Source: Bordetella parapertussis
GTDB lineage: Bacteria; Pseudomonadota; Gammaproteobacteria; Burkholderiales; SG8-41
Direction of reading: 5' to 3'
Assembly (NCBI GenBank): GCA_945870465.1
Contig: CAMBSS010000003.1
Location: forward strand, 1-61,094
Length of the DNA: 61,094 nucleotides
Under the pieces are notes generated by a model. The model made no database searches and was not told the origin of the DNA. It saw only the letters and a program-made list of their open reading frames with translations. Of the stretch, positions 1 to 8,022 are shown piece by piece. Position 1 is the stretch's first letter. Each line of letters opens with the position of its first letter. The position numbers and the translations under genes were made by a program.

Positions 1-153
1 GATGAAATCGCGCGACTGCGCCTGCAGTTCCTGCAGGCACAGAATGTCGGGGCTAAAGGATTCCAGAAATCCGCGCAGTGCCGGCGCGCGCACTGCCCAG
101 CGCTGCGTCAGCCAGATGTTGTAGGTGACGATGGAAATTCTGGCGGGGAGCAC
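1..153 (-). CDS. Endonuclease/exonuclease/phosphatase family protein, N-terminal part
   Basis: Fifty-one codons are visible; the gene runs off the left edge of the window. The translation contains ISIVTYNIW near its start and SPDILCLQEL later, the first two signature segments of the EEP (exonuclease III/DNase I/sphingomyelinase) fold. The Asn and the Glu in those segments are metal and active-site residues in the family. The start is GTG at 153, chosen because AGGAGG lies 7-8 bases upstream (161-168 on the reverse strand). The substrate cannot be told from this fragment: DNA, phosphoinositide-like lipids and other phosphodiesters are all possible. Repeat-hairpin element A lies directly upstream. 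Confidence 0.75.
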   Translation of the reverse strand, partial: MLPARISIVTYNIWLTQRWAVRAPALRGFLESFSPDILCLQELQAQSRDFI

Positions 154-198
154 GCTTGCTGCCTCCTTTTAGAAGTGGCTCTCAAAAATCGTTTGAAG

Positions 199-365
199 CC
201 GCAGATGAACGCAGATGAACGCAGATAAGAGCAAAACCAAAAAACGACGAATAGACTTAAGAGTGCTTGAAATTTCTCAATCCCGCAACGCTATATCGGG
301 TTTGCGCGAATTGTCCGTTTATTTCATCAGTTTTCATCGGCGTTTATCTGCGTTTATCTGCGGCT
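199..365. repeat. Tandem-unit hairpin element A
   Basis: The left arm (about 199-230) is three copies of a 10-bp unit, GCAGATGAAC with small changes. The right arm (about 339-365) holds the inverse unit GTTTATCTGC. The arms can pair over about 27 bp around a spacer of roughly 110 bp. The element fills the gap between the sulfatase stop and the EEP gene start, both on the minus strand. It belongs to the element family described in the findings. Confidence 0.8.
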
Positions 366-395
366 AGTTGCTGCTTTGGGTTTTTGAATTAAGTT

Positions 396-1850
396 CTAGT
401 AATACGCAGCCTTGGAGCCCGGTGGCGGCGAATAGCGGAAAGTGCCGCGCTTCAATATAGCGTCCTTGCCGCCGACTTCGTCGATTTTCGCGGTCTGGTC
501 GGCCTTGGCGTGTTTGTCGGCCGCGTCGGGATCGACCACTTTGCGCAGCGCTGCTTCGCATTCCCTGATGATTGCGTCGGAACCGGGGTCGCGTCCCAGA
601 TCATTGCGTTCATTCGGATCGGCGGCCAGATCGAACAACATCGGCGGCATGCCGGCGTAGTAAATGTATTTGTATTTACCGTGACGGATCATGGAGGTGC
701 CGGTTATCGCGCCGGCGGCATGGTACTCGGACAATATCGTGCGCTTCGGCACATGGCCGCGCGCGATGTCGATCAGCGAGTGGCCAGGGAGATTCGCATC
801 GCTCGCGTCCAGCTTGGCGCCGGCGCCTTCAACCAGCGTCTGAAAGGCGTCCGCCAGCATCACCGGCACATCGCACACATTGTCTTGCGGAACGTCCGGG
901 CCCGCGAGGATCATCGGTATACCCGCCGACTCTTCGTACATGGTTGACTTGCCCCACATGCCGCGCGTTCCTAGATTGTCGCCGTGGTCCGACGAGTAGA
1001 GCACGCGGGTGTTGGCGGCGAGTCCGGTCGTTTCCAGCGTAGAAAGAATCTTGCCGACGTTGTCATCGAGGAACGAAGTCAGTCCGAAGTAGGCCGCGAT
1101 GGCGCGCCTCACCATGGGCGCATCGAACGGCTCGTCGAAGCACTGGCATTTGCGCATGGCATCAGTGAACGGATGGCGCGGGCGCTCGGCCTGCTCGTAC
1201 ATGAGCGGCCACGGCACGTCTTTTTCCGGATACATGTCGAAGAACTGCTGGGGCGCGATGAGTGGAAAGTGTGGCGACACGAAACCGACGTACAGCACCC
1301 ACGGCTTGGCGCGGTACTTGGGCGCCTCCTTTTCAAGCCACCGCTGCGTATGCGCGGCGATGTCGCGGTCGTACTTGGTGTATTCGGATTCGCCCGGCCC
1401 GGCTTCAGGTCCCAGTTTTTTCGAGCCCTGGCGCACCGGCAGTTCGTCGCGTATGAGGCCCAGCAGATCGCCGACGCCGTTGACGATATGCATGGGCAGG
1501 ATTTCCTCGTCGAAGCCGTTGCGCTTCGGCTCGGAGTCCTGGTAATGCAGTTTGCCGATGGACGTGACGCGATGGCCCTGCGCCATGAGCCGGTGTCCCC
1601 ACGTCGGCGGCTCGCCGTCGTACGCAATCGCGTTGTCCCAGCAGCGGTGCTTGTGCACGTACTGGCCGGTGGCGAAGGACGCGCGCGCCGGCACGCAGAT
1701 CGGGCAGTTCGTATACGCGGAGGTAAAACGCGTGCCGCGTGCCGCCAGCTTGTCGAGATTGGGCGTCTTGATCATCGGGTGCCCATAGCATCCGGTGACG
1801 CGCTTGTTGTGCTCGTCGGAGAGAATGACGATGAGATTGGTCGGTGTCAT
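396..1850 (-). CDS. Type I sulfatase (arylsulfatase/choline-sulfatase-like)
   Basis: The product is 484 residues, typical of cytoplasmic or unexported bacterial sulfatases, with no signal peptide. CVPAR at 52-56 is the C-x-P-x-R sulfatase signature, whose Cys is converted to formylglycine. DEHN at 12-15 and SSDHGD around residue 288 supply metal ligands. It would hydrolyse a sulfate ester, but the substrate cannot be read from sequence. Some family members are phosphonate monoester hydrolases, so that activity is an alternative. The ATG overlaps the stop of the RraA-like gene as ATGA, so the two are probably translationally coupled. No formylglycine-generating enzyme is seen in the window. 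Confidence 0.88.
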   Translation of the reverse strand: MTPTNLIVILSDEHNKRVTGCYGHPMIKTPNLDKLAARGTRFTSAYTNCPICVPARASFATGQYVHKHRCWDNAIAYDGEPPTWGHRLMAQGHRVTSIGKLHYQDSEPKRNGFDEEILPMHIVNGVGDLLGLIRDELPVRQGSKKLGPEAGPGESEYTKYDRDIAAHTQRWLEKEAPKYRAKPWVLYVGFVSPHFPLIAPQQFFDMYPEKDVPWPLMYEQAERPRHPFTDAMRKCQCFDEPFDAPMVRRAIAAYFGLTSFLDDNVGKILSTLETTGLAANTRVLYSSDHGDNLGTRGMWGKSTMYEESAGIPMILAGPDVPQDNVCDVPVMLADAFQTLVEGAGAKLDASDANLPGHSLIDIARGHVPKRTILSEYHAAGAITGTSMIRHGKYKYIYYAGMPPMLFDLAADPNERNDLGRDPGSDAIIRECEAALRKVVDPDAADKHAKADQTAKIDEVGGKDAILKRGTFRYSPPPGSKAAYY

Positions 1851-2578
1851 TTGTATTTCCTTTGCAGGATTTCAGCTAGCGGCACGCCGCTGTCGATATC
1901 GGCCTTGCGTTTGGTATCGCCGCCGTCGATCTTGCGCGAGGCTTCAAGCACAGCCTCGGCCTTTGCATACGGCACGAATGCGACGCCGGCCTCGTCGGCA
2001 CAGACGAGATCGCCGGGCCGTACGGTGATGCCGAGGATCTCCACCGCACCGTTCACTTCCACCGTTTGCGAGCGCCATTTGCCGGTGATGGGCGTAAACC
2101 CGCGGCACCACACGGGCCAGCCCATGTCGCGGTACTGATCGGGGTCGCGCAACGTGGCGTCGACAATCGCGCCGGCGAAGCCTTCGCGCCGCGCGAGCGT
2201 CGCCGATTGTCCGCCCATGTTGGAGCAGCCCATGATGCCCTGAATGACGAGCACGTCGCCGGGTGTGGCGAGGTTGTGCGCTTCGGTTTCACACTGGCCG
2301 CTGGCCTTGTCGAGCGCCGCCTTGTGGATCTGCGCCGAGTGCGCGACGTTGCGCACGGTGACCGCCGGACCGACGATGCGCTTGCCGGAGATGACCGGCG
2401 GCAGTTGGTAAGCGGGCACGACGCCGACGATGCCGAGTTCGTCGAACGCATCCGAAATCGTGCCGGTGAGATCGACGAGCGCCTTGAAGCCGTCGATGAT
2501 GTTCGCGGGCAGGCGCGGCAGTTCGAGCAGCCGTATCGCGTCGCGCGGCAGTTTGCCGAGAGTTTTCTTGTCAGCCAT
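1847..2578 (-). CDS. RraA-like / HMG-CHA aldolase family protein
   Basis: The 243-residue protein carries the family core GGQSATLARREGFAG followed by VDATLRD. The Arg-Asp pair is the substrate/metal-binding element of RraA-like aldolases and decarboxylases; the usual DGxxRD motif appears here as DATLRD. RraA regulators are only about 160 residues. The longer form next to catabolic genes points to an enzyme (4-hydroxy-4-methyl-2-oxoglutarate aldolase or oxaloacetate decarboxylase type) rather than an RNase E inhibitor. It is first in a two-gene minus-strand unit with the sulfatase and diverges from the IlvD-like dehydratase, so the three probably serve one catabolic route. Confidence 0.82.
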   Translation of the reverse strand: MADKKTLGKLPRDAIRLLELPRLPANIIDGFKALVDLTGTISDAFDELGIVGVVPAYQLPPVISGKRIVGPAVTVRNVAHSAQIHKAALDKASGQCETEAHNLATPGDVLVIQGIMGCSNMGGQSATLARREGFAGAIVDATLRDPDQYRDMGWPVWCRGFTPITGKWRSQTVEVNGAVEILGITVRPGDLVCADEAGVAFVPYAKAEAVLEASRKIDGGDTKRKADIDSGVPLAEILQRKYK

Positions 2579-2692
2579 GGGATAAACAATCGCGGGTGGG
2601 GAAGGGCTTCGATTGTAGGCGTTCGCTCAACCTTGCGTCAATTTGCCGCTTTCGCTATTGTGCGGGGACTTCATCACACCTGACTGACACTT
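2579..2692. promoter_or_regulatory. Divergent control region, RraA/sulfatase versus dehydratase
   Basis: This 114-bp gap separates oppositely oriented ATGs and must hold both promoters. No convincing -35/-10 pair or operator palindrome was identified by eye. Confidence 0.45.
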
Positions 2693-4417
2693 ATGGCGAG
2701 CAAGAAAAAGGGCATGCGGCGCGGGCTCACGGCGTACGGCGACGAGGATTTTTCGCTGTTTTTGCGCACCGCTTTCATCAAGGCGATGGGCTATACGAAC
2801 GATGCACTCGACCGCCCCATCATAGGCATCACCAACACCTTCAGCGGATTCAACGCCTGCCATCGCACGGTGCCGGATTTGATCGAAGCGGTTAAGCGCG
2901 GCGTCATGCTCGCCGGCGGGCTGCCGGTCGAGTTTCCGGTCATCACGCTGCACGAATCGTTCGCCTATCCGACCAGCATGTATTTGCGCAACCTGATGGC
3001 GATGGACACCGAGGAAATGACGCGCGCGCAGCCGGTCGACGCCACGGTCCTCATTGGCGGCTGCGACAAGACGGTGCCGGCGTTGTTGATGGGGGCTGCC
3101 AGCGCCAATATTCCTTCGATCATGCTGGTGACCGGACCCATGCTGACGGGCAATCATCGCGGCGAACGGCTCGGCGCGTGCACCGACTGCCGGCGCTTCT
3201 GGGGGCGTTTTCGCGCGGGCGAGATCGACCAGCAGGAAATCAACGAGGTCAACGAGAAGCTCGCGCCGACCGCCGGCACGTGCATGGTGATGGGAACCGC
3301 GAGCACGATGGCGCTGTGCACTGAAGCGATGGGCATGATGTTGCCTGGAGGCGCTGCAATTCCCGCGGTGATGGCCGATCGCATACGCAACGCCGAAGCG
3401 ACGGGCGCGCGCGCGGTGGCGATTGCGAAAGAAGGGCTCACGCCTGCCAAGATCATGACGCCGCAAGCATTCGAGAACGGGCTGCGCGTGCTGCTCGCGA
3501 TCAGCGGTTCGACCAATGCCATCGTGCATCTGGCGGCGATGGCGGGACGGCTTGGCATTGAACTCGATCTCGAAGCGTTCGACCGTATCGGGCGCGACAC
3601 GCCGGTGCTCGTTGATCTCAAACCGACCGGCCAATACTATATGGAAGACCTCTACCGGGTCGGCGGGCTGACGACGATATTGCGCGAAATCAAGCCGCTG
3701 CTGAATCTCGATGCACTGACGATTACCGGGCGTACGCTCGGAGAGGAAATCGACGCCGCGCCCGCCACGCAGAAGCAGGAAGTCGTGCGGCCGTTCAAGA
3801 ACCCGATTTTCAAGGAAGGCGGCATGGCAGTATTGCGCGGCAATCTCGCGCCGGGCGGCGCTATCGTCAAGCAATCGGCGGCGACCGCGAAACTGATGCA
3901 GCATGAAGGCCGCGCGGTGGTGTTCGACACGCTGGAAGATCTCGCGGCGCGCATCGATTCGCCCGACCTGGACGTGACGGCGGACGACGTCCTGGTGTTG
4001 CGCAACGCGGGGCCGAAGGGCGCGCCGGGCATGCCGGAAGCGGGCTATATTCCGATCCCGAAAAAACTCGCGCAAAAAGGCGTCAAAGACATGGTGCGCA
4101 TTTCGGATGCTCGCATGAGCGGCACGGCGTTCGGTTCCATCGTTCTGCACATCACGCCGGAGTCGGCCGTGGGCGGACCGCTCGCGCTGGTAAAAAATGG
4201 CGACCGCATCCGGCTTGATGTCGCCAAGCGCAAGCTCGAGTTATTGGTGTCCGACGATGAGCTTGAAGCGCGGCGCAAGAAGTGGAAACCGGCCAAAGCC
4301 CGTCCCGGCGACGAGCGCGGTTACCGCAAGTTGTTCCTGGATACCGTGCAGCAGGCCGACCGCGGCTGTGACTTCGAATTCCTGGCGCCGCCGTTGACGT
4401 CGCGCACGCCGACTTAG
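2693..4417 (+). CDS. IlvD/Edd family dehydratase (sugar-acid or dihydroxy-acid type)
   Basis: The product is 574 residues, the usual family length. Three likely Fe-S cysteines lie in the expected motifs: C56 in FNACH, C124 in GGCDKTVPA and C197 in GTCMVMGTASTM. A further CTDC pair follows at 163-166. The family removes water from 2,3-dihydroxy acids: dihydroxyisovalerate in valine/isoleucine synthesis, or aldonic acids in sugar catabolism. Its position opposite a sulfatase and an RraA-like lyase, away from other ilv genes, favours a sugar-acid dehydratase, but this is inference from context. The gene ends in the region shared with hairpin element B. Confidence 0.88.
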   Translation: MASKKKGMRRGLTAYGDEDFSLFLRTAFIKAMGYTNDALDRPIIGITNTFSGFNACHRTVPDLIEAVKRGVMLAGGLPVEFPVITLHESFAYPTSMYLRNLMAMDTEEMTRAQPVDATVLIGGCDKTVPALLMGAASANIPSIMLVTGPMLTGNHRGERLGACTDCRRFWGRFRAGEIDQQEINEVNEKLAPTAGTCMVMGTASTMALCTEAMGMMLPGGAAIPAVMADRIRNAEATGARAVAIAKEGLTPAKIMTPQAFENGLRVLLAISGSTNAIVHLAAMAGRLGIELDLEAFDRIGRDTPVLVDLKPTGQYYMEDLYRVGGLTTILREIKPLLNLDALTITGRTLGEEIDAAPATQKQEVVRPFKNPIFKEGGMAVLRGNLAPGGAIVKQSAATAKLMQHEGRAVVFDTLEDLAARIDSPDLDVTADDVLVLRNAGPKGAPGMPEAGYIPIPKKLAQKGVKDMVRISDARMSGTAFGSIVLHITPESAVGGPLALVKNGDRIRLDVAKRKLELLVSDDELEARRKKWKPAKARPGDERGYRKLFLDTVQQADRGCDFEFLAPPLTSRTPT

Positions 4418-4454
4418 GGTTGGAGTGCGTGTTCCTATAAAGAAGCAGTTCGGA

Positions 4455-4536
4455 CCGCAAAGGCGCAAAGGCGCCAAGGAAACGCGAAGCATAGAATTGT
4501 GTTGGTGGAACCTTTGCGCCTTCGCGCCTTTGCGGC
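4455..4536. repeat. Tandem-unit hairpin element B
   Basis: The left arm, about 4455-4480, repeats the 8-bp unit GCAAAGGC. The right arm, about 4510-4534, is its inverse (GCCTTTGC, GCCTTCGC). It lies between two convergent gene ends (dehydratase on plus, decayed kinase/cNMP gene on minus), a natural place for a bidirectional terminator. Confidence 0.8.
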
Positions 4537-4578
4537 GAAAAGGTTTTTCCAACTATCGGTTCATCTGCCGAATTCAGG

Positions 4579-5114
4579 TCAATTGATGATGCGCGAAATC
4601 CGCGCATCCGCCATCGCAAGGCGGTCGACCAGCGTGTTGAGCAGAGCGAGCACTATGTTTAAACGGCATGCTGCGTTGACGCTTTTTTCGATCGCATCTC
4701 GCGCGAACTCAGCGACTACGACTTCGGTCATCGATTCGACGGTGGCCTGACGCGGCGTGCCGCTGCCTTTGATATAGCTCATTTCGCCGAAACATTCTCC
4801 GGTACGCAGCACGTTGAGCAGGCGTCCCTGCTTGGTGACCTTGACTTCGCCGCGCGTCAGCAGGAAGAGGCTTTCGCGCCGTTTTCGTCCTCGCGCAGGA
4901 TGGCCGGGTGGGCCGGCAGGCGTTGCCAGCGCCCGGTGTGGACGAGTTCCCGGATGTCCGGATCGCTGAACGGTTGCAGCATGGGCATCTCGCGCAGATG
5001 GCCGAATTTTTCGCTGTCGGGAATGCTTTGCTGGTACACGGAGAGGCGTACCGTGCTCGAAGCGCCCTTGCCGAGCTGTTTTTTTAATTGGTACTTGCCT
5101 ATGGTACCCAGCAT
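4579..5114 (-). pseudogene. Decayed protein kinase / cyclic-nucleotide-binding domain gene
   Basis: From the ATG at 5114 the product begins GKYQLKKQLGKGASSTV, the glycine-rich loop of a Ser/Thr protein kinase, then passes within a few residues into a cyclic-nucleotide-binding domain. That domain opens with MLQPFSDPDIRELV. The whole kinase catalytic core, about 250 residues, is absent. A one-base frameshift near 4872-4880 then ends the first frame at KASSC. The other frame continues as LFLLTRGEVKV and GECFGEMSYI, the cNMP fold, to a stop at 4579. The simplest reading is an internal deletion in a kinase-cNMP fusion plus a frameshift. The frameshift alone could be an assembly error; the missing core could not be explained that way. 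Confidence 0.75.
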
Positions 5115-5215
5115 CAGTCAACCCTGTGTCAGCGCGTCTGGTAATATCGTCGCGCAATTTAGCCTGTGCTCCATTCTATCGAGAGCACCGGTTTAATCTT
5201 CAGGCAGAAGCATTA

Positions 5216-5683
5216 ATGGATACCGAGTTCTGGTTGCCGCTGGCGTACATTCTGTTTCTGGCCGGCGTATGGCTGGTCGTCACGTTTGCGTTGAGCTACA
5301 TCAGCGGCTGGGCGTTTCTCGCCCGGCGCTACCGCGCGCAGCAACCGTTTGGCGGGCGCTTCGAGCGCGTGCGCAGCAGCCAGATGGGACCGCTCGGGCC
5401 GTTCGGCGGCGCGCGCAATTCAATGTATGTCGGGATTGATCCGCACGGCCTGCATCTCAGGATGTTTATCCTGTTCCGCTTGAACTGCCGCGACCTTTTC
5501 ATTCCATGGTCCGAAATCACAGTCTCGCGCGGCAGGTCTTTCTTTATGGATTTCGTCGAGTTCGAGTTCCGCCAGGTAGCGAAAATCCACGTGAGGATTT
5601 TTGGCAAGGCTGGGGACGCCATCAAGGCGCTTGCGGGACCGGTGTGGCCGGCGGAAGCGCCACCCGACGTCGTGCGGCGCTAA
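5216..5683 (+). CDS. Small membrane protein of unknown function
   Basis: From the ATG at 5216 the product is 155 residues. An in-frame start upstream at 5126 would add 30 residues without hydrophobic character, so the later ATG was preferred. One strong membrane segment covers about residues 6-26 (LPLAYILFLAGVWLVVTFAL). A soluble tail of about 110 residues follows, with alternating hydrophobic and polar residues that suggest a beta-rich, PH-like domain. It is divergent from the kinase/cNMP remnant and followed immediately by dRS3-like palindromes. I do not recognise the family. Confidence 0.7.
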   Translation: MDTEFWLPLAYILFLAGVWLVVTFALSYISGWAFLARRYRAQQPFGGRFERVRSSQMGPLGPFGGARNSMYVGIDPHGLHLRMFILFRLNCRDLFIPWSEITVSRGRSFFMDFVEFEFRQVAKIHVRIFGKAGDAIKALAGPVWPAEAPPDVVRR

Positions 5684-5688
5684 TCGTC

Positions 5689-5756
5689 ATTCCCGCGCAA
5701 GCGGGAATTCAGGCGAATTTTTTAAAGAATCTCTGGATTCCCGCCTGCGCGGGAAC
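5689..5756. repeat. Pair of dRS3-like palindromes
   Basis: ATTCCCGCGCAAGCGGGAAT (5689-5708) fits ATTCCC-N8-GGGAAT exactly. A second, slightly degenerate palindrome lies at 5737-5756. Such pairs are dispersed intergenic repeats in Neisseria (dRS3) and many other proteobacteria. The pair lies between convergent gene ends, so it may also act as a terminator. Confidence 0.85.
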
Positions 5757-5764
5757 GACGACAG

Positions 5765-7588
5765 TTAGGCGGCTGCGCGTGAGGCGCGCTTGCGGTCCTG
5801 TTCCTGCAAATAGCGTTTGCGGATGCGGATCGATTTCGGAGTGATTTCCACCAGCTCGTCGTCGGCAATGAATTCGATCGCGGATTCGAGCGTGACCTGA
5901 ATCGGCGGCACCAAGCGTACCGCTTCGTCGGTGCCGGAAGCCCGCACGTTGGTGAGCTGCTTGCCCTTGATCGGGTTGACGACGAGATCGTTGTCGCGGC
6001 TGTGGATGCCGATGATGATGCCTTCATAGAGCGGGTCGCCGGGGCTGACGAACATGCGCCCGCGCTCCTGCAGTTTCCATAACGCGTAGGCGACGGCTTC
6101 GCCGTTTTCCGCGGAAATCAGCACGCCGTTGCGGCGCTCCGCCATGTCCGGTTTCATCGCGCCGTAATCGTCGAACACGTGGCTCATGATGCCGGTGCCG
6201 CGCGTCATGGTCATGAACTCCGACTGGAAGCCGATCAGCCCGCGCGCGGGAATCCGGTAATCGAGCCGCACACGGCCTTTGCCGTCGGACTGCATGTCCT
6301 GCAGGTCGCCGCGGCGAGCGCCCAATGCTTCCATCGCAGCACCTTGATTCGTTTCTTCGACGTCGACCGTGAGCATTTCGTACGGTTCCTGTTTCTCGCC
6401 GTCGATTTCCTTGATGACGACGCGCGGACGTCCCACCGCGAGTTCGTAACCTTCGCGCCGCATGTTTTCCAGCAGGATGGTGAGGTGCAGTTCGCCGCGT
6501 CCCGACACTTCGAACACGTCCGCGTCGGCGGTTTCCTGGACTTTCAGCGCGACGTTGCTCATCAGTTCGCGCTGCAGGCGTTCACGCAACTGGCGGCTGG
6601 TCACGAACTTGCCTTCGCGGCCGGCCAGCGGAGAGGTATTGACCTGGAAATTCATGGTCAGCGTCGGCTCGTCAACCTTGAGCAGTTGCAGCGCTTCGGG
6701 GTGCTCGGGATCGGTGACTGTAACGCCGATGCCGATTTCATCGATGCCGTTGATGAGAACGATGTCGCCGGCTTCAGCTTCTTCGACCACCACGCGCTCG
6801 AGACCCTTGAACACCTGGACCTGGTTGACCTTGGCGTTAATGGGAGCGATCGGGCCGCCGTCCGGGCCGTGCAATACGGTCACCAGCTGGCCTGACTTGA
6901 TGCGGCCACGAAGCACGCGGCCAATGCCGATGCGGCCGACGTAGCTCGAATAATCGAGCGAGCAGATCTGCAATTGCAGCGGGCCGTTCGGATCGTCGTC
7001 GCGCGCAGGCACGTGCTTCAGGATGGCTTCAAAGAGCGGTTTGAGGGTGGTGCTTTTCTGCGCGAGGTCTTCGGTCGCCCAGCCTTCGAGCGCCGACGCG
7101 TAAATGATGGGGAAATCGAGCTGGGCTTCGGTGGCGCCGAGCTTGTCGAACAAATCGAATGTGTGATTGATGACCCAGTCCGGACGCGCGCCGTCGCGGT
7201 CGACCTTGTTGACGACGACGATGGGTTTCAGTCCCAGCGCCAGCGCCTTGCGCGTGACGAAGCGCGTCTGCGGCATCGGGCCTTCGACTGCATCGACCAG
7301 CAGCAACACGCCGTCTACCATCGACAGCACGCGCTCGACTTCGCCGCCGAAGTCGGCATGGCCGGGGGTGTCGACGATGTTGATGTGCGTGCCTTCGTAG
7401 GTGACCGAACAGTTCTTGGCGAGAATGGTGATGCCGCGCTCTTTCTCGAGGTCGTTGCTGTCCATCACGCGTTCTTCGATGTGCTGGTGGGCGGCGAACG
7501 TGCCGGACTGACGCAGCAGCTTGTCGACCAGCGTGGTTTTGCCGTGGTCAACGTGGGCGATAATGGCGAGGTTACGAATAGCGCGCAT
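5765..7588 (-). CDS. typA: Ribosome-associated GTPase TypA/BipA
   Basis: At 607 residues this is the normal length for BipA. The G1 loop AHVDHGKT is at 11-18, followed by the switch region [17 protein letters not shown] (G3) and NKVD (G4). The downstream EF-G-like domains and the BipA-specific C-terminal domain ([13 protein letters not shown] onward) are intact. It is a translational GTPase that binds the 70S ribosome, helps large-subunit assembly and supports growth in the cold and under stress. It is divergent from rhlE, a helicase also linked to ribosome assembly in the cold. The two share a 434-bp control region. Confidence 0.97.
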   Translation of the reverse strand: MRAIRNLAIIAHVDHGKTTLVDKLLRQSGTFAAHQHIEERVMDSNDLEKERGITILAKNCSVTYEGTHINIVDTPGHADFGGEVERVLSMVDGVLLLVDAVEGPMPQTRFVTRKALALGLKPIVVVNKVDRDGARPDWVINHTFDLFDKLGATEAQLDFPIIYASALEGWATEDLAQKSTTLKPLFEAILKHVPARDDDPNGPLQLQICSLDYSSYVGRIGIGRVLRGRIKSGQLVTVLHGPDGGPIAPINAKVNQVQVFKGLERVVVEEAEAGDIVLINGIDEIGIGVTVTDPEHPEALQLLKVDEPTLTMNFQVNTSPLAGREGKFVTSRQLRERLQRELMSNVALKVQETADADVFEVSGRGELHLTILLENMRREGYELAVGRPRVVIKEIDGEKQEPYEMLTVDVEETNQGAAMEALGARRGDLQDMQSDGKGRVRLDYRIPARGLIGFQSEFMTMTRGTGIMSHVFDDYGAMKPDMAERRNGVLISAENGEAVAYALWKLQERGRMFVSPGDPLYEGIIIGIHSRDNDLVVNPIKGKQLTNVRASGTDEAVRLVPPIQVTLESAIEFIADDELVEITPKSIRIRKRYLQEQDRKRASRAAA

Positions 7589-8022
7589 GGTGCGACCCTA
7601 GGGGGTAATTTGAAAAGCGCGCGAGTATAGCATAAGCGGATGATATCTCATTGAATATTTCCATTGATGCGGCACTGCACAAGACGCGGGGCAGGGGCAG
7701 CGTCCAGGATTGCGGAAAATTTCCCGCATGTGCCGGTAAGGTCTCAGATTGATTGGCTATTTTCCGGTTTTGTCTGTATAGTGCGCGCACCTCGAAGCAA
7801 TCCGGCCTGAATTCCGGATCGAAAATATTCGAGTTGCATCTGTCCCTGACCCTTCGATTCAGCTCCCTTTCTCAAATAGCTGCTTCAGCCACGGTTAGCG
7901 ACGATACCCGTGCGCTGGCGGCGTTTGCCTGCCCGTTTTGTTGTGCGTTTTTGCGTACTCCGGCAGTAGTTCATTTGCCTGCGCGTTTGTTTTTTGCTGT
8001 ACCTATTAAGAAAGTTTTATCG
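7589..8022. promoter_or_regulatory. typA/rhlE divergent region with long rhlE leader
   Basis: This 434-bp stretch has no gene I can support. On the plus strand TTGGCT (7753-7758) and TATAGT (7777-7782), 18 bp apart, form a plausible sigma-70 promoter. It would give an rhlE leader of about 235 nt, rich in C and U, ending in AAGAAAG upstream of the ATG at 8023. Long leaders of this kind are known for cold-shock and DEAD-box helicase genes. The frame is open upstream of the ATG, but that part does not look like protein. Confidence 0.5.

Noticed and set aside
2627..4150. 507-codon open frame antisense to the IlvD-like gene
   Set aside because: Shadow frame; the sense strand encodes a complete, motif-bearing dehydratase.
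4857..5114. Programmed frameshifting in the kinase/cNMP gene
   Set aside because: No classic slippery heptamer or downstream structure was seen, and the kinase core is missing anyway, so decay is the simpler reading.
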